Source of the DNA: Bacteroides luti
GTDB taxonomy: Bacteria; Bacteroidota; Bacteroidia; Bacteroidales; Bacteroidaceae
Direction of reading: 5' to 3'
NCBI RefSeq assembly: GCF_900128905.1
Contig: NZ_FQTV01000001.1
Location: forward strand, 310,001 to 374,000
DNA: 64,000 nt
Shown: one piece after another, positions 34,005 through 44,025 of the stretch
Layout: the number at the start of each line of letters is the position of its first letter
How positions within the stretch are numbered: position 1 is the first letter of the stretch
Program-made: the position numbers and the translations under genes
The notes under the pieces: generated by a model
What the model saw: the letters and a program-made list of their open reading frames with translations, nothing else
Databases searched by the model: none
Told to the model about the DNA's origin: nothing

Positions 34005-34946
34005 TTATTTTTCGATACCAAGTAATTCTACTTCAAAAATAAGGGTTGAGAATGGCTTGATAGGACCAGCATCTCTTGAACCGTAAGCAAGATCGTAAGG
34101 AATATAAAGTTCCCATTTTGAACCAACAGGCATAAGTGTTAGGGCTTCTGTCCATCCTTTGATTACCTGACCGGCACCGAATGTAGCTGGTTCGTTACGT
34201 TTATATGAACTGTCGAACTCTGTTCCATCGAGCAAGGTTCCTTTATAGTGAACTTTCACTTTGCTATCGGCGGTAGGAATCTCACCTGTTCCTTTGGTTA
34301 TAATCTTATACTGCAAACCGCTGGCTGTAGTTACTACGCCTTCTTTGGTTTTGTTTTCGGCAAGGAATTTAATTCCGGCTTCTTTATTTGCACCGTATTG
34401 TTGTTCAAGATTCTTGTCTTTGATTTTCTCCATATTTTCCTGAACATATTTCTGTGCAGCATCTACGCTTATAATGCCTCCTTTACCCATTGTTCCGGCA
34501 ATGAAGCCTTCAAGGTAAAGGTCTTTGTCTATGCTTTGTGTTGTTTCTTTGCCAAAGATCTCTTCGTTAACGCCTTTCAGCATTTGGCTATTGAGTTGCT
34601 GACCAATAAGGATTCCTAAATGATAGGCATTTTGTTTCTTATCGGTTGAAGTGGCTACTTCTTTAAGACCGCGGATAAAGTCGTCGAAGTAAGCTGTATC
34701 CATCTCCATTTTACCGGTTAGATAGTCTCTCAGACCTTGTGTTTGTGCCATACCCATTGTGTAGGCAAGAGAATCCATCTGATTCTTAATAACAACTGGT
34801 TTTACTGTTTTAGCAACTTCAAGTTTAACTTGTTTCTCTGTAGCTTTATTCTTTTGTTTAACTTTTGTTCCTTTGGTTTGGGCATTGATGTCCATAACAT
34901 TGCCTTGCACACAAAGAACGGCAGCAAGTAAAAGTAGTTTTTTCAT
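34005..34946 (-). CDS. FKBP-type peptidyl-prolyl isomerase (Mip-like)
   Basis: A 313-residue periplasmic isomerase. A signal peptide (about 1-22) comes first, then an N-terminal dimerisation region with AYTMGMAQTQGLRDYL, then the FKBP domain from about 205: SKVKVHYKGTLLDGTEFDSSYKRNEPATFGAGQVIKGW, with the catalytic aromatic residues, and ending LIFEVELLGIEK. It speeds proline cis-trans turns in periplasmic and outer-membrane proteins. Length and domain order fit the Mip/FkpA class. Confidence 0.92.
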   Translation of the reverse strand: MKKLLLLAAVLCVQGNVMDINAQTKGTKVKQKNKATEKQVKLEVAKTVKPVVIKNQMDSLAYTMGMAQTQGLRDYLTGKMEMDTAYFDDFIRGLKEVATSTDKKQNAYHLGILIGQQLNSQMLKGVNEEIFGKETTQSIDKDLYLEGFIAGTMGKGGIISVDAAQKYVQENMEKIKDKNLEQQYGANKEAGIKFLAENKTKEGVVTTASGLQYKIITKGTGEIPTADSKVKVHYKGTLLDGTEFDSSYKRNEPATFGAGQVIKGWTEALTLMPVGSKWELYIPYDLAYGSRDAGPIKPFSTLIFEVELLGIEK

Positions 34947-34982
34947 CGGTTTTGTTTAAATTGTTTTTTATGATTAAATTAA

Positions 34983-35474
34983 TTATTCTTCTTCAGTAAA
35001 AAGTATGCAGACTTCTGCACGCACTTCTTTAATAAGTTCTTTGGGATCGACTTTTAACTGCAATCCTCTCTGCCCGGCACTAACATATATATATGGAAAA
35101 TCCAGACAGGTGTTGTGAATGTATGTAGGAAAATGTTTCTTCATTCCTATCGGAGAACATGCACCACGGATATATCCGGTTGTGGGGAGCAATTCCTTCA
35201 TGGGAATCATGTCGCAACTCTTATTGCCGGATACTTTTGCAGCCAGTTTAAGGTTTACTTCTCTGTCACCAGGAACGATACAAACAAAATGACCGGTTTT
35301 ATCTCCGTGCAACACTAATGTTTTAAAAACCTGATCTACGTTCTCTCCTAACTCGGCTGCCACATGTACGGCACTTAAATCGCTTTCGTCTACTTCGTAA
35401 GGTATCAGTTCGTATGCTATTTTAGCTTTGTCGAGCAGGCGTGCTGCATTGGTTTTATTTATTTTCGTACTCAT
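34983..35474 (-). CDS. ybaK: Cys-tRNA(Pro)/Cys-tRNA(Cys) deacylase YbaK
   Basis: A 163-residue YbaK/EbsC protein. It has KTLVLHGDKTGHFVCIVPGDREVNLKLAAKVSGNKS, with the conserved lysine in VFKTLVL that the editing reaction needs, and the terminal GGxG-like loop YIRGACSPIGMKK. It hydrolyses Cys mischarged onto tRNA(Pro). The gene overlaps the uvrA stop by 20 bp, so it is the second gene of a uvrA-ybaK unit. Confidence 0.92.
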   Translation of the reverse strand: MSTKINKTNAARLLDKAKIAYELIPYEVDESDLSAVHVAAELGENVDQVFKTLVLHGDKTGHFVCIVPGDREVNLKLAAKVSGNKSCDMIPMKELLPTTGYIRGACSPIGMKKHFPTYIHNTCLDFPYIYVSAGQRGLQLKVDPKELIKEVRAEVCILFTEEE

Positions 35475-38298
35475 ACTCTAATTCATTTTTCAAAAACTTA
35501 GGTGTGTAGCCTTTATCACATTTGGCTACCTCTTCGGGAGTTCCACAGCAAAGAAGCTGTCCGCCACCTTTACCGCCTTCTGGGCCCATATCAATAATGT
35601 AATCGGCCATCTTGATAACGTCCAGGTTGTGCTCGATGACAATGATTGTGTTTCCTTTGTCGACCAGTTTATTAAGTACTCCCATCAGTACGCGGATATC
35701 CTCGAAATGGAGTCCGGTAGTTGGTTCATCGAGTATATAGAGTGTTTTGCCTGTATCTCTCTTGGCAAGCTCAGTGGCAAGCTTCACACGCTGGCTCTCT
35801 CCACCGGAAAGGGTGGTTGATGGTTGTCCCAGGCGTATGTATCCTAGACCCACTTCCTCGAGCACCTTTATCTTGTTAAGAATCTGAGGAACGTTCTCGA
35901 AGAATTCTACAGCACGGCTGATGGTCATATCGAGCACATCGGCTATGGATTTTCCTTTGAAACGAACCTCAAGAGTTTCTCTGTTGTATCGTTTACCGTG
36001 ACAGATTTCGCATGGCACATATACATCTGGCAGGAAGTTCATCTCTATGGTTTTATATCCGTTACCTGAGCAGGTTTCGCATCGTCCGCCGGATACATTG
36101 AAAGAGAATCGTCCGGCTTTATAGCCTCTGATCTTAGCTTCGGGCAGTCCTACAAACAAGGAACGAATATCCGAAAACACTCCGGTATAAGTTGCCGGAT
36201 TTGAACGGGGCGTTCTTCCAAGTGGTGACTGGTCTACATTTACCACCTTATCTATGTTTTCGAGTCCTTCTATTGCATCGTATGGCAATGGATCTTGCAA
36301 TGAGTGATAGAATTTCTGCGAAAGAATAGGCTGCAGTGTATTGTTTATCAATGATGATTTACCACTACCCGATACTCCGGTTACACAAATAAGCTTTCCG
36401 AGAGGGAAATCAACATCTACCCCTTTCAGGTTATTACCTTTGGCTCCTTTCAGGGTTAAGGTAAGTCCGTTGCCTTCTCTTCTTTTTTCAGGTATTTCTA
36501 TTCTCTTCAGTCCATTGAGGTACATGGAAGTCAGGGTCTTAGTTTTAAGCATCTCGGCAGGAGTTCCTGCAAAGACAACCTCACCTCCAAGTCTTCCGGC
36601 CTTAGGACCCATATCTACAACGTAATCGGCAGCAAGCATCATGTCTCTGTCGTGCTCTACTACAATCACAGAGTTACCAGAATCTCGCAAAGCCATCAAT
36701 GATTTGATTAGCTTCTCATTATCTCGCTGATGCAATCCGATACTAGGTTCATCAAGGATATATAGTACATTTACCAACTGAGAACCAATCTGGGTAGCAA
36801 GGCGAATTCGCTGGCTCTCACCACCTGATAATGTTGCCGAGGTTCGTTTAAGTGAAAGATATTCCAAACCTACATCGAGCAGGAATTTCAGTCGGGTACG
36901 TATTTCTTTTAATATCTCTGTTGCAATCATCCTTTGCTTGTCGCTAAGGAACTGATCTACATTGCTAAGCCATTCATAAAGCTCGGAGAGGTCCATAGAC
37001 GACAACTCATCAATATTCTTATCGTGAATACGGTAGTACAGTGCTTCTTTATTGAGTTTTGCTCCTTTACACTCAGGACATTCTGTTGTTACAGAGAATT
37101 GTTCGGCCCACTTCTGTGCAGTAGCCGACACATCCTTTTCCTGCATCATCATAATGTACTTTATCACTCCCTCGAAGGTTACAAAATAATCGGATGAAGA
37201 GCCTATCAAAGTGTGGTCTAGCCTTACTCTTTCATCTGATCCGTATAATATTTCTTCGATGGCATCATCTGGAAGATCTTTGATTGGCGTTTTCAGTTTG
37301 GCTTCGTACCTCTCAAGAATAGAAATAATCTGCCAGAATATCATAATATTCCTATGCTTACCGAGTGGAACGATACCTCCTTCGTGAATTGAAAGGTTAC
37401 GATCAGGAATGATCTTATCTATATCAATCCGATTGATAACTCCAAGGCCTTTACACTTAGGACAAGCTCCCTGAGGGGAATTGAAAGAAAAGTTATGGGG
37501 AGCCGGCTCACGATAAGCCAAACCGGTAACAGGGCACATCAATCGTTTACTGTAATGACGTACGCTTAGTGTCTGCGCATCTAGTATCATCAGTAATCCA
37601 TCGCCTTGCTGCATGGCTGTAGCAACACTTTGCTTGAGGCGTTTATCGTCTTTATCACCAACTACCATCTTATCGATAACCACTTCTATATCGTGATTCT
37701 TATAACGATCGAGTTTCATGCCGTGCATAATTTCTCTGATATCGCCATCAACACGAACATTAAGATAGCCCTTTTTCCTGATCTGCTCGAAAAGTTCTTT
37801 GTAGTGCCCTTTTCTTGATTTTACAAGCGGTGCCAGCAAATAGATTTTTTTGCCTTTATAATCATGAAGTATCAGATCAAGAATCTGCTCTTCTGTATAT
37901 TTCACCATCTTCTCACCCGAAAGGTACGAGTATGCTTCTCCGGCTCTTGCATAAAGCAAACGCAGGTAATCATACACTTCGGTAGTGGTTCCTACCGTAG
38001 AACGGGGATTCTTGTTGGTTGTTTTTTGCTCGATGGAAATAACAGGGCTCAGTCCGGTGATTTTATCTACATCCGGACGCTCCATATTTCCTAAAAAGTT
38101 TCGGGCATAGGTAGAAAACGTTTCAATGTATCTACGCTGTCCTTCAGCAAAGATTGTATCAAATGCTAATGAAGACTTTCCGCTTCCGCTTAGTCCTGTA
38201 ATAACCGTTAAACTATTACGAGGTATACTTACATCTATATTCTTTAAATTGTGCACACGCGCACCATACACACTTACCTGATCTTTTTCTTCAGCCAT
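35455..38298 (-). CDS. uvrA: Excinuclease ABC subunit A
   Basis: A 947-residue UvrA. Two ABC modules are complete: Walker A loops [14 protein letters not shown] (about 34-47) and [14 protein letters not shown] (about 640), ABC signatures [12 protein letters not shown] and [12 protein letters not shown], and Walker B lines with [10 protein letters not shown] and [10 protein letters not shown]. Two zinc sites are seen: CPVTG...CPKCKGLG and CETCSGNG...CEICHGKR. It scans DNA for damage and loads UvrB (46197-48227 in this window, on the other strand). It starts 9 bp after the PKD/CHU_C gene end, and overlaps ybaK downstream. Confidence 0.97.
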   Translation of the reverse strand: MAEEKDQVSVYGARVHNLKNIDVSIPRNSLTVITGLSGSGKSSLAFDTIFAEGQRRYIETFSTYARNFLGNMERPDVDKITGLSPVISIEQKTTNKNPRSTVGTTTEVYDYLRLLYARAGEAYSYLSGEKMVKYTEEQILDLILHDYKGKKIYLLAPLVKSRKGHYKELFEQIRKKGYLNVRVDGDIREIMHGMKLDRYKNHDIEVVIDKMVVGDKDDKRLKQSVATAMQQGDGLLMILDAQTLSVRHYSKRLMCPVTGLAYREPAPHNFSFNSPQGACPKCKGLGVINRIDIDKIIPDRNLSIHEGGIVPLGKHRNIMIFWQIISILERYEAKLKTPIKDLPDDAIEEILYGSDERVRLDHTLIGSSSDYFVTFEGVIKYIMMMQEKDVSATAQKWAEQFSVTTECPECKGAKLNKEALYYRIHDKNIDELSSMDLSELYEWLSNVDQFLSDKQRMIATEILKEIRTRLKFLLDVGLEYLSLKRTSATLSGGESQRIRLATQIGSQLVNVLYILDEPSIGLHQRDNEKLIKSLMALRDSGNSVIVVEHDRDMMLAADYVVDMGPKAGRLGGEVVFAGTPAEMLKTKTLTSMYLNGLKRIEIPEKRREGNGLTLTLKGAKGNNLKGVDVDFPLGKLICVTGVSGSGKSSLINNTLQPILSQKFYHSLQDPLPYDAIEGLENIDKVVNVDQSPLGRTPRSNPATYTGVFSDIRSLFVGLPEAKIRGYKAGRFSFNVSGGRCETCSGNGYKTIEMNFLPDVYVPCEICHGKRYNRETLEVRFKGKSIADVLDMTISRAVEFFENVPQILNKIKVLEEVGLGYIRLGQPSTTLSGGESQRVKLATELAKRDTGKTLYILDEPTTGLHFEDIRVLMGVLNKLVDKGNTIIVIEHNLDVIKMADYIIDMGPEGGKGGGQLLCCGTPEEVAKCDKGYTPKFLKNELEYEYENK

Positions 38299-38307
38299 AT
38301 CTTTAAT

Positions 38308-39060
38308 TTATTCTCCTGTTGTTCCTGTAGTACCACTACCGAAACCACGCAGAATATTTATATCTCCTTTGTGATTATACTTAATTCCATCCGATCCCAA
38401 AGCGTTTACTACAATGAAGTAAACTCCGTCTTTCACGGCTTTACCATGGGATGTTCCATCCCACCCTTCTTCAGGATTATTCCATTTATACAGTTCTTGT
38501 CCCCATCTGTTAAACACAACTGCATTGAATTTTACCAATGACTTATGTTTTACTTTAAACACATCATTCACACCGTCTCCGTTTGGCGAGAATGCGTTAG
38601 GAACTTTCAATTCCGATTCACTGATTATCACTGTAAAAGCATCGGACTCGTACGTTACGCTCGACGCTGTATCAGTGATATAAAGCTTTATATAATATGT
38701 TCCGGAAGTAGTAAATGTATATGTTACCACTTCATCATATCGACTTAAAAGTGTGGAAGAGAAATCTGTCTTGTCAGAGAACTTCCACTCATATCGTAAC
38801 GTTGATGATGCATCTGCCACGTTGGACGTAAACTCTACTTCCATGGGTGCAGAACCGGTAAATTGGCCGCCTGGTTCAATAGTTTCACCGTCAGTAGCCG
38901 TACCATTTTCTGACAATTGCTTGGCTACAGGACTTGCCTTAATCTCTTGTGCCTGACCGTTTAACGGAAGCAGGAAAAGAGATAAAGAAAAGCATAACAG
39001 AACCATATAAAGCTTGTTAGCGGCTAAAGTATCCTTCTTTTTACTATGTTCTGAATTCAT
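38308..39060 (-). CDS. PKD and CHU_C (gliding-type C-terminal) domain protein
   Basis: A 250-residue secreted protein with a signal peptide (about 17-37, ending GQAQE). A PKD-like domain follows (PGGQFTGSAPMEVEFTSN, RYEWKFSD, YTFTTSGTYYIKLYITD), then the CHU_C domain: NAFSPNGDGVNDVFKVKHKS, FNRWGQELYKW, GWDGTSHGKAVKDGVYF. It ends in a Gly/Thr tail (GSGTTGTTGE). CHU_C usually marks proteins of the type IX secretion system with a type-B signal. No type IX genes are in the window. It lies right before uvrA and may share its transcript. Confidence 0.85.
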   Translation of the reverse strand: MNSEHSKKKDTLAANKLYMVLLCFSLSLFLLPLNGQAQEIKASPVAKQLSENGTATDGETIEPGGQFTGSAPMEVEFTSNVADASSTLRYEWKFSDKTDFSSTLLSRYDEVVTYTFTTSGTYYIKLYITDTASSVTYESDAFTVIISESELKVPNAFSPNGDGVNDVFKVKHKSLVKFNAVVFNRWGQELYKWNNPEEGWDGTSHGKAVKDGVYFIVVNALGSDGIKYNHKGDINILRGFGSGTTGTTGE

Positions 39061-39203
39061 GGGAACAATTATATCATTTCTCGTTACATATATATACCTA
39101 ACGTGATATTTGCAAAATTAATGTTTCCTACTGAAATATTTAATTAAAAAAGGGAATATTATTTTCTTAACTGATTATATAATGTGAATATAACAGATTT
39201 TTG

Positions 39204-39211
39204 TACCTTTG
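39204..39211 (+). promoter_or_regulatory. -7 box of the LysM/PorT-like operon
   Basis: TACCTTTG fits the Bacteroides -7 box. It predicts a start near 39217, downstream of the first possible codon at 39209, and so supports the ATG at 39239 as the true start of the LysM protein. Confidence 0.6.
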
Positions 39212-39238
39212 CTTTTCGTTTTGAAGGACAAAATAAAA

Positions 39239-41014
39239 ATGATATTTAAATACATGAATTCACTTAAATCATTATACGTTGCTTTGCTGTTTACAGGCTT
39301 TTCCTGGAGCACGGTAATAGCACAGGAAAGTAATTCATTTTTTCTTCATACCATTGAAAAGGGACAAAGCCTTTATTCAATTGCCAGCACATATAACGTT
39401 GCCACAGTGGACATTATCAAGTTGAATCCCGGATGTAGTGAGAAGCTGATTGCCGGGCAAAAACTTCGTATTCCTCAAAGCAAGACAAAGAAACAATCCA
39501 GACAATTTCATACAATACAAAGCGGAGAAACTCTTTACGGGCTGACTGTGAAGTATAATGTAACTGCTGAGGATATTTGTGAAGTAAATCCTGGATTAAG
39601 TGCCGAGAACTTTAAAGTGGGACAGGTTATTGTGTTGCCTGCTAATTCTACAATAGATAGCGAGAAGGTAAAAGCAACTAAATCTCAGCCTGCTATTCGT
39701 CCGGCCGTAGAACCAAAATGCAAGGATATGCATAAGGTTAAAAGGAAGGAAACAATCTTTAGTATCAGTCAGGAATACGGCGTTACGCAGGAGGAATTGA
39801 TTGCTGCTAATCCGGAAATAAAGAAAGGGCTGAAAAAGGGAGAATTTATTTGTATTCCCTATCCTACTCCTAAAGTTGAAGCAAAAGTAATTCCTAGCGA
39901 TACTGAGCTATTCAACGCTAAAAAGAACAGAGACAAAAAGCTTTCTGTAATAAAGGCTGCAGTGATTTTACCATTCATGCTAGATGCTGGCAAGAAAGCA
40001 GAATCGGCCCGTATGGTAGAGTTTTACGAAGGTTTTCTTATGGCTGCAGACAGTTTAAAAAGAAAAGGAACATCTCTGGATATCTACACATACGATTCCG
40101 GCAATTCACCTGCCTCTATCAATGCAATTCTTGCCAAAGAGGAATTAAAAGGAATGAATATTATTTTCGGACCATTATATAATAATCAGATAAAGCCATT
40201 GGCTGCCTTTGCTAAAGAGAATAATATAAAGCTTGTTATTCCTTTTAGCTCTAAAGATAATGAGGTGTTTAATAATCCTTCTGTATTCCAGATCAACACT
40301 CCGCAGTCTTATTTATATTCAGAGGTCTACGAGCACTTTATGCGCAAGTTTACTTCACCCAATATTATATTCCTGGATGCAGAGGAGAAAAGCGGTGAAA
40401 AGAAGGAATTTATTAACGGATTCAAGCATGAGCTTTTAAGCAATAACATTACTTTTAAAGAGCTTAAAGCTTCGCACGATGCAGCTGTTTTAAGTGCGGC
40501 ACTAAGTAGCACGAAAGAGAATGTATTTATTCCTACTTCGGGATCTAATGTAACCCTCATAAGATTGCTACCGCAATTGCAATTGTTGGCAAGAGAGAAT
40601 CCTGCAACATCTATCCATTTGTTTGGTTACCCAGAATGGCAGACATACACGCAAGATCATTTGGAAAAGTTCTACGAACTGGATACTTATTTTTATTCTT
40701 CGTTTTACACCAACAACCTGTTACCAGAAACGGTTAAATTCATATCTTCATACCGAAAATGGTATAGCAAGGATATGATAAATACATACCCTAAGTTTGG
40801 AATGCTGGGATTTGATCTGGGATATTTCTTCCTGAATGCCTTGTCTGAATATGGCACAGGATTCGAAAAGCATCTTTCTCAAAATTCTTTTCACCCCATA
40901 CAAACCGGCTTTAATTTTCAACGTGTAAATAACTGGGGAGGATTTATCAATAAGAAGGTTTTCTTCGTAAACTTCTCCAAGAACAATGAACTAATTAAAT
41001 ATGATTTCGAATAA
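39239..41014 (+). CDS. LysM-repeat protein with periplasmic-binding-protein-like domain
   Basis: A 591-residue secreted protein, started at ATG 39239, which has AAGGA upstream. After a signal peptide (about 5-28) there are three LysM repeats: TIEKGQSLYSIASTYNV, TIQSGETLYGLTVKYNV and KVKRKETIFSISQEYGV, each with its LNP/VNP/ANP. The remaining 350 residues look like a type 1 periplasmic-binding fold (AAVILPFML, GMNIIFGPLYNNQIKPLAAFAKENNIKLVIPFSS) and lack an obvious ligand. The LysM part binds peptidoglycan. It overlaps nothing but lies 4 bp before the next gene, with which it forms an operon. Confidence 0.85.
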   Translation: MIFKYMNSLKSLYVALLFTGFSWSTVIAQESNSFFLHTIEKGQSLYSIASTYNVATVDIIKLNPGCSEKLIAGQKLRIPQSKTKKQSRQFHTIQSGETLYGLTVKYNVTAEDICEVNPGLSAENFKVGQVIVLPANSTIDSEKVKATKSQPAIRPAVEPKCKDMHKVKRKETIFSISQEYGVTQEELIAANPEIKKGLKKGEFICIPYPTPKVEAKVIPSDTELFNAKKNRDKKLSVIKAAVILPFMLDAGKKAESARMVEFYEGFLMAADSLKRKGTSLDIYTYDSGNSPASINAILAKEELKGMNIIFGPLYNNQIKPLAAFAKENNIKLVIPFSSKDNEVFNNPSVFQINTPQSYLYSEVYEHFMRKFTSPNIIFLDAEEKSGEKKEFINGFKHELLSNNITFKELKASHDAAVLSAALSSTKENVFIPTSGSNVTLIRLLPQLQLLARENPATSIHLFGYPEWQTYTQDHLEKFYELDTYFYSSFYTNNLLPETVKFISSYRKWYSKDMINTYPKFGMLGFDLGYFFLNALSEYGTGFEKHLSQNSFHPIQTGFNFQRVNNWGGFINKKVFFVNFSKNNELIKYDFE

Positions 41015-41018
41015 GATC

Positions 41019-41705
41019 ATGAATAAATACATTATATCACTACTATTTGCAGCTTTATCAGTTCCTGCATCAGCTCAGTTGGGAGCACAAAGAAATAATT
41101 TTTCTGTTGGTATCAATGCCGGTGTTAATTACAATAATATATCATTCAATCCTACTATTAAACAGAAAGGATATATGGCATACGTAGGAGGATTAACAGC
41201 ACGTTATGTTTCGGAGAAGTATTTTTCCATAATATGCGGCACACAAGTGGAACTAAACTTCTCTCAGCGTGGATGGGAAGAAATGATTGAAGATAACACA
41301 AACACTTACAGCCGCACTATGAACTATATTGAAATGCCATTCCTTGCTCATCTGGGATTTGGAAAGGAACAAGGTACGCAGTTCTTTGTCAATATGGGCC
41401 CACAAGTGGCTTTCTTGCTAAGTGAGAAAGAGAACTTCAGCAGTGACTGGGATGCAAGCAACCGTCCAAACAAGGTTAATTACCAATATAACAAAAAGGC
41501 TGATAATAAGTTAGATTATGGACTTGTAGGAGGAGCCGGTTTTGATATAAATTCAAAAGTAGGACATTTCTTGCTGGAAGGACGTTATTACTTCGGACTG
41601 GGTGATATATTCAAAAATGATAATTCTAACGTGAACAACTTCGATAAGTCATCACACAACACTATCTCCGTAAGACTGACTTACTTGTTTGATCTCACGA
41701 AATAA
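41019..41705 (+). CDS. PorT-like outer-membrane beta-barrel protein
   Basis: A 228-residue outer-membrane protein of the PorT/OMP_b-brl_2 type. The start at 41019 (MNKYIISLLFAALSVPASAQ) gives a clean signal peptide. The mature part has about eight amphipathic strands, among them NFSVGINAGVNYNN, GYMAYVGGLTARYVS, MNYIEMPFLAHLGFG, FFVNMGPQVAFLL and VGHFLLEGRYYFGLGDIF, and it ends SVRLTYLFDLTK. It is translated 4 bp after the LysM protein. The pairing suggests a peptidoglycan-to-outer-membrane unit; the function is unknown. Confidence 0.82.
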   Translation: MNKYIISLLFAALSVPASAQLGAQRNNFSVGINAGVNYNNISFNPTIKQKGYMAYVGGLTARYVSEKYFSIICGTQVELNFSQRGWEEMIEDNTNTYSRTMNYIEMPFLAHLGFGKEQGTQFFVNMGPQVAFLLSEKENFSSDWDASNRPNKVNYQYNKKADNKLDYGLVGGAGFDINSKVGHFLLEGRYYFGLGDIFKNDNSNVNNFDKSSHNTISVRLTYLFDLTK

Positions 41706-42034
41706 GATCGCTGTTTTCCTGCTAAGCATGAAAGGGAGCAAGAATAAGGTGTAAGAAGATAGGCTCAAGGAATGCTTCCGCTGCATGAAGCAATATTAAC
41801 GACGAAGAACTAAAAGAGATTAGATTCCCAATATGACTTTCAATATAAGTTGCACGAGTTTTTAAATCTTATCGAAGAAGTAAAGAAATAAAAGAGATTA
41901 GATTTCAGTTCTTTGAGAATTGAATGTATAAAGCAACTTCAAAGATTGACAGAAATCAAAAGAAAAAGATGTATGATAGAGGTTGCACAAAGAAGCTTTC
42001 CTTAGAGCGAAGAGAAACCTAAAGGATAAGGCAT
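41706..42034. other. Non-coding A/G-rich gap after the PorT-like gene
   Basis: No open gene. It carries a repeated AAAAGAGATTAGATT (about 41812 and 41890) and frames with broken charged stretches, as expected for a decayed small gene. It ends at a strong hairpin (42035-42076). Confidence 0.45.
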
Positions 42035-42076
42035 AAGAAAGGGGTTGTTCTAACTTTACAGAACAACCCCTTTCTT
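42035..42076 (+). terminator. Terminator with a perfect 17-bp stem
   Basis: AAGAAAGGGGTTGTTCT (42035-42051) pairs without mismatch with 42060-42076 over an 8-nt loop, then GTATCTTTTGTC. It lies 330 bp after the PorT-like gene, which would give that transcript a long 3' tail or mark the end of an unrecognised short transcript. Confidence 0.85.
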
Positions 42077-42231
42077 GTATCTTTTGTCACAAAAATCTGG
42101 AACGATAATTAAAGACTGATTATATATTCAGAACTCAAAGAGTTCAATTTATTCAAACCAGAAAGTATTCATCTGATTTAATCTACAGTTATACCCCCTT
42201 GATTTTCATTACTCAAAATCTTCTGATCTAT

Positions 42232-42687
42232 TTATCTGATTCTATCAGCAGCTCTTACCATCTCATCATCTTTGCGGATAGCACGTATTGCAAGATAATT
42301 AAGAATCATAGCAATTAGCGGCAAACAAAGACCAAATGACGGATTAAGTTCAGCCTTACTGCTATTCTTTAAGAATATAACAGATACGAGAACTACACTA
42401 TAAAAGCCAGCCATAATAAGCAGATTAAAAACACTCATTCTTATCTGAAGTTTTCTATTCTTATATAGAAAGATAGAAGCAAATGCAATTAAAGCACCCA
42501 GAATAAGTAATGCCAATTGTCCCCATGGAGTATAGTTTAACCCCGCTTCAGGGAAAGAAACATGCAACGGAGTAAGCGGATAGGTCACTCCTTTACTATC
42601 AACAAAAGAAGCAATCGGTAAGAATATGTTTGATGTAAGCAGAGCTGTTACAAGCAATAAATAAATACTTTGAATGCGTTGTATCAT
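42232..42687 (-). CDS. DUF4293 membrane protein
   Basis: A 151-residue protein with four membrane helices, starting MIQRIQSIYLLLVTALLTSNIFLPIASF and ending RKDDEMVRAADRIR. This is the DUF4293 family, restricted to Bacteroidetes and placed right after rpoZ, as here. The role is unknown. A hairpin with T-run lies between it and rpoZ, so at least part of the transcript stops before it. Confidence 0.88.
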   Translation of the reverse strand: MIQRIQSIYLLLVTALLTSNIFLPIASFVDSKGVTYPLTPLHVSFPEAGLNYTPWGQLALLILGALIAFASIFLYKNRKLQIRMSVFNLLIMAGFYSVVLVSVIFLKNSSKAELNPSFGLCLPLIAMILNYLAIRAIRKDDEMVRAADRIR

Positions 42688-42715
42688 AATTATTTTAAAT
42701 TCGGTTGTTTAACAT

Positions 42716-42752
42716 ATAAAAAAGAAAGGCCGCCTCAGTAAAGAAACGGCCT
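42716..42752 (-). terminator. Terminator after rpoZ
   Basis: On the minus strand AGGCCG and CGGCCT form a hairpin over 14 nt, followed by TTCTTTTTTAT. It would end the bamD-rpoZ transcript. Confidence 0.75.
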
Positions 42753-42765
42753 ACCTGAAGACTTT

Positions 42766-43101
42766 TTATTGCAATTTATCTTTTTCCTTTGATGGATTTC
42801 TGTAATAAACCTTTCCTTCAAGGTATTCCTGAGCAGCAATTAAGTCAGGCTTAGGCAATTTTTCATAATAGCGAGAGATTTCAATCTGCTCTCTATTTTC
42901 AAATACTTCCTCCATATTATCTGTATATGAAGCAAACTCCTGCAATTTCTTAGAAAGATCGCCTTTAATTTCAACAGCAATCTGATTGGCACGTTTCCCA
43001 ATAATAGAAACTGTTTCATAAACATTACCAGTATCGGAACACAGATCCATCATGTCACGTGTAATGGTATTTGTTGGAGCATTTGTTTTTTTGTAATCCA
43101 T
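42766..43101 (-). CDS. rpoZ: RNA polymerase omega subunit (Rpb6 type)
   Basis: A 111-residue protein of the Bacteroidetes Rpb6/omega group: DLCSDTGNVYETVSIIGKRANQIAVEIKGDLSKKL matches the omega core that binds the beta' subunit, and the longer C-terminal half (EISRYYEKLPKPDLIAAQEYLEGKVYYRNPS) is typical of this phylum. It stabilises the RNA polymerase core. It follows bamD by 15 bp and is followed by a terminator. Confidence 0.93.
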   Translation of the reverse strand: MDYKKTNAPTNTITRDMMDLCSDTGNVYETVSIIGKRANQIAVEIKGDLSKKLQEFASYTDNMEEVFENREQIEISRYYEKLPKPDLIAAQEYLEGKVYYRNPSKEKDKLQ

Positions 43102-43116
43102 AATTCTATTTTGTAA

Positions 43117-43920
43117 TTAATCTTTAAACTCTTTGCTTGATTCTTTAAATATCTTTTCTACCTCTTTTGAGTATTTACTATCCGGGAATTCGTTTTTGAA
43201 TGCGTAATATTCATCTACTGCATCGCGAAAACGTTCTACTTTCTTTTCTTGAATACTTTGAACTGCCATCTGATATTTAGATCGAAGTACTAAGATTGAA
43301 AGGTCTTCACGAAGCTTTGCATACGGATAATCCTTTAAAGCATTTTGTGCAGTGATTACACAAGACTGATAGTTATTACCCATATAATTTCCCAAATCAA
43401 AATAAAGCTTTGCAGCTAAATATTCTTTTTGCACAAGCTTATCTTGCAAAGCAAAAATCATATCCTGAGCTTCCTGCTTCTTTGAGCTTTGTGGGAAGTA
43501 CTCCATAAACATCTGCAATTCCTGAATTGCTTTGTATGTTCCAGACTGGTCCAAACGAGGTTCCGGAGTATCCAGACCCAATGACTTTCCAGCATGGAAA
43601 CGAGCTAATTCAGTAAACTGACCTTTTGGATATGTATTGTAATATGTCGTAAAATAATGAGAAGATGTACTATAATCCTCCTGATTATAATAACTCATTG
43701 CAAGCATATACAAAGATTCCTCAGCTTTATCAGTTCCCTTTAGCTGAATAAGCATGTCTTCCAGCAATGTGGCAGATTTTGAGTACTTACCATTGGCAAA
43801 GTAATTCTTTGCTGCCTCGTATTTGTACTCATAATCAGTACTTTTCAATATTTTGTTATATTCTCCACAAGATGATAGAGCTCCAGCTATAAGTATTGTA
43901 AGGATGATATTTCTTTTCAT
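43117..43920 (-). CDS. bamD: Outer-membrane assembly lipoprotein BamD
   Basis: A 267-residue lipoprotein, started at ATG 43920 (MKRNIILTILIAGALSSCGEY), which places the lipobox ALSSC correctly; the frame continues upstream to 43971 but without a signal. Five TPR-like repeats follow (EYKYEAAKNYFANGKYSKSATLLEDML; ESLYMLAMSYYNQEDYSTSSHYF; FARFHAGKS; and so on). It is part of the BAM complex that inserts outer-membrane barrels. It is the first gene of the bamD-rpoZ(-DUF4293) group. Confidence 0.92.
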   Translation of the reverse strand: MKRNIILTILIAGALSSCGEYNKILKSTDYEYKYEAAKNYFANGKYSKSATLLEDMLIQLKGTDKAEESLYMLAMSYYNQEDYSTSSHYFTTYYNTYPKGQFTELARFHAGKSLGLDTPEPRLDQSGTYKAIQELQMFMEYFPQSSKKQEAQDMIFALQDKLVQKEYLAAKLYFDLGNYMGNNYQSCVITAQNALKDYPYAKLREDLSILVLRSKYQMAVQSIQEKKVERFRDAVDEYYAFKNEFPDSKYSKEVEKIFKESSKEFKD

Positions 43921-44025
43921 TTCATTCAAAATAATGCGCAAAGTTACTGATTCCCTTTGAATAATACACAATTTTTCAATGTTTTTTAATACAAAAATTA
44001 TGATTACAAATATAGAATTCTCTTT

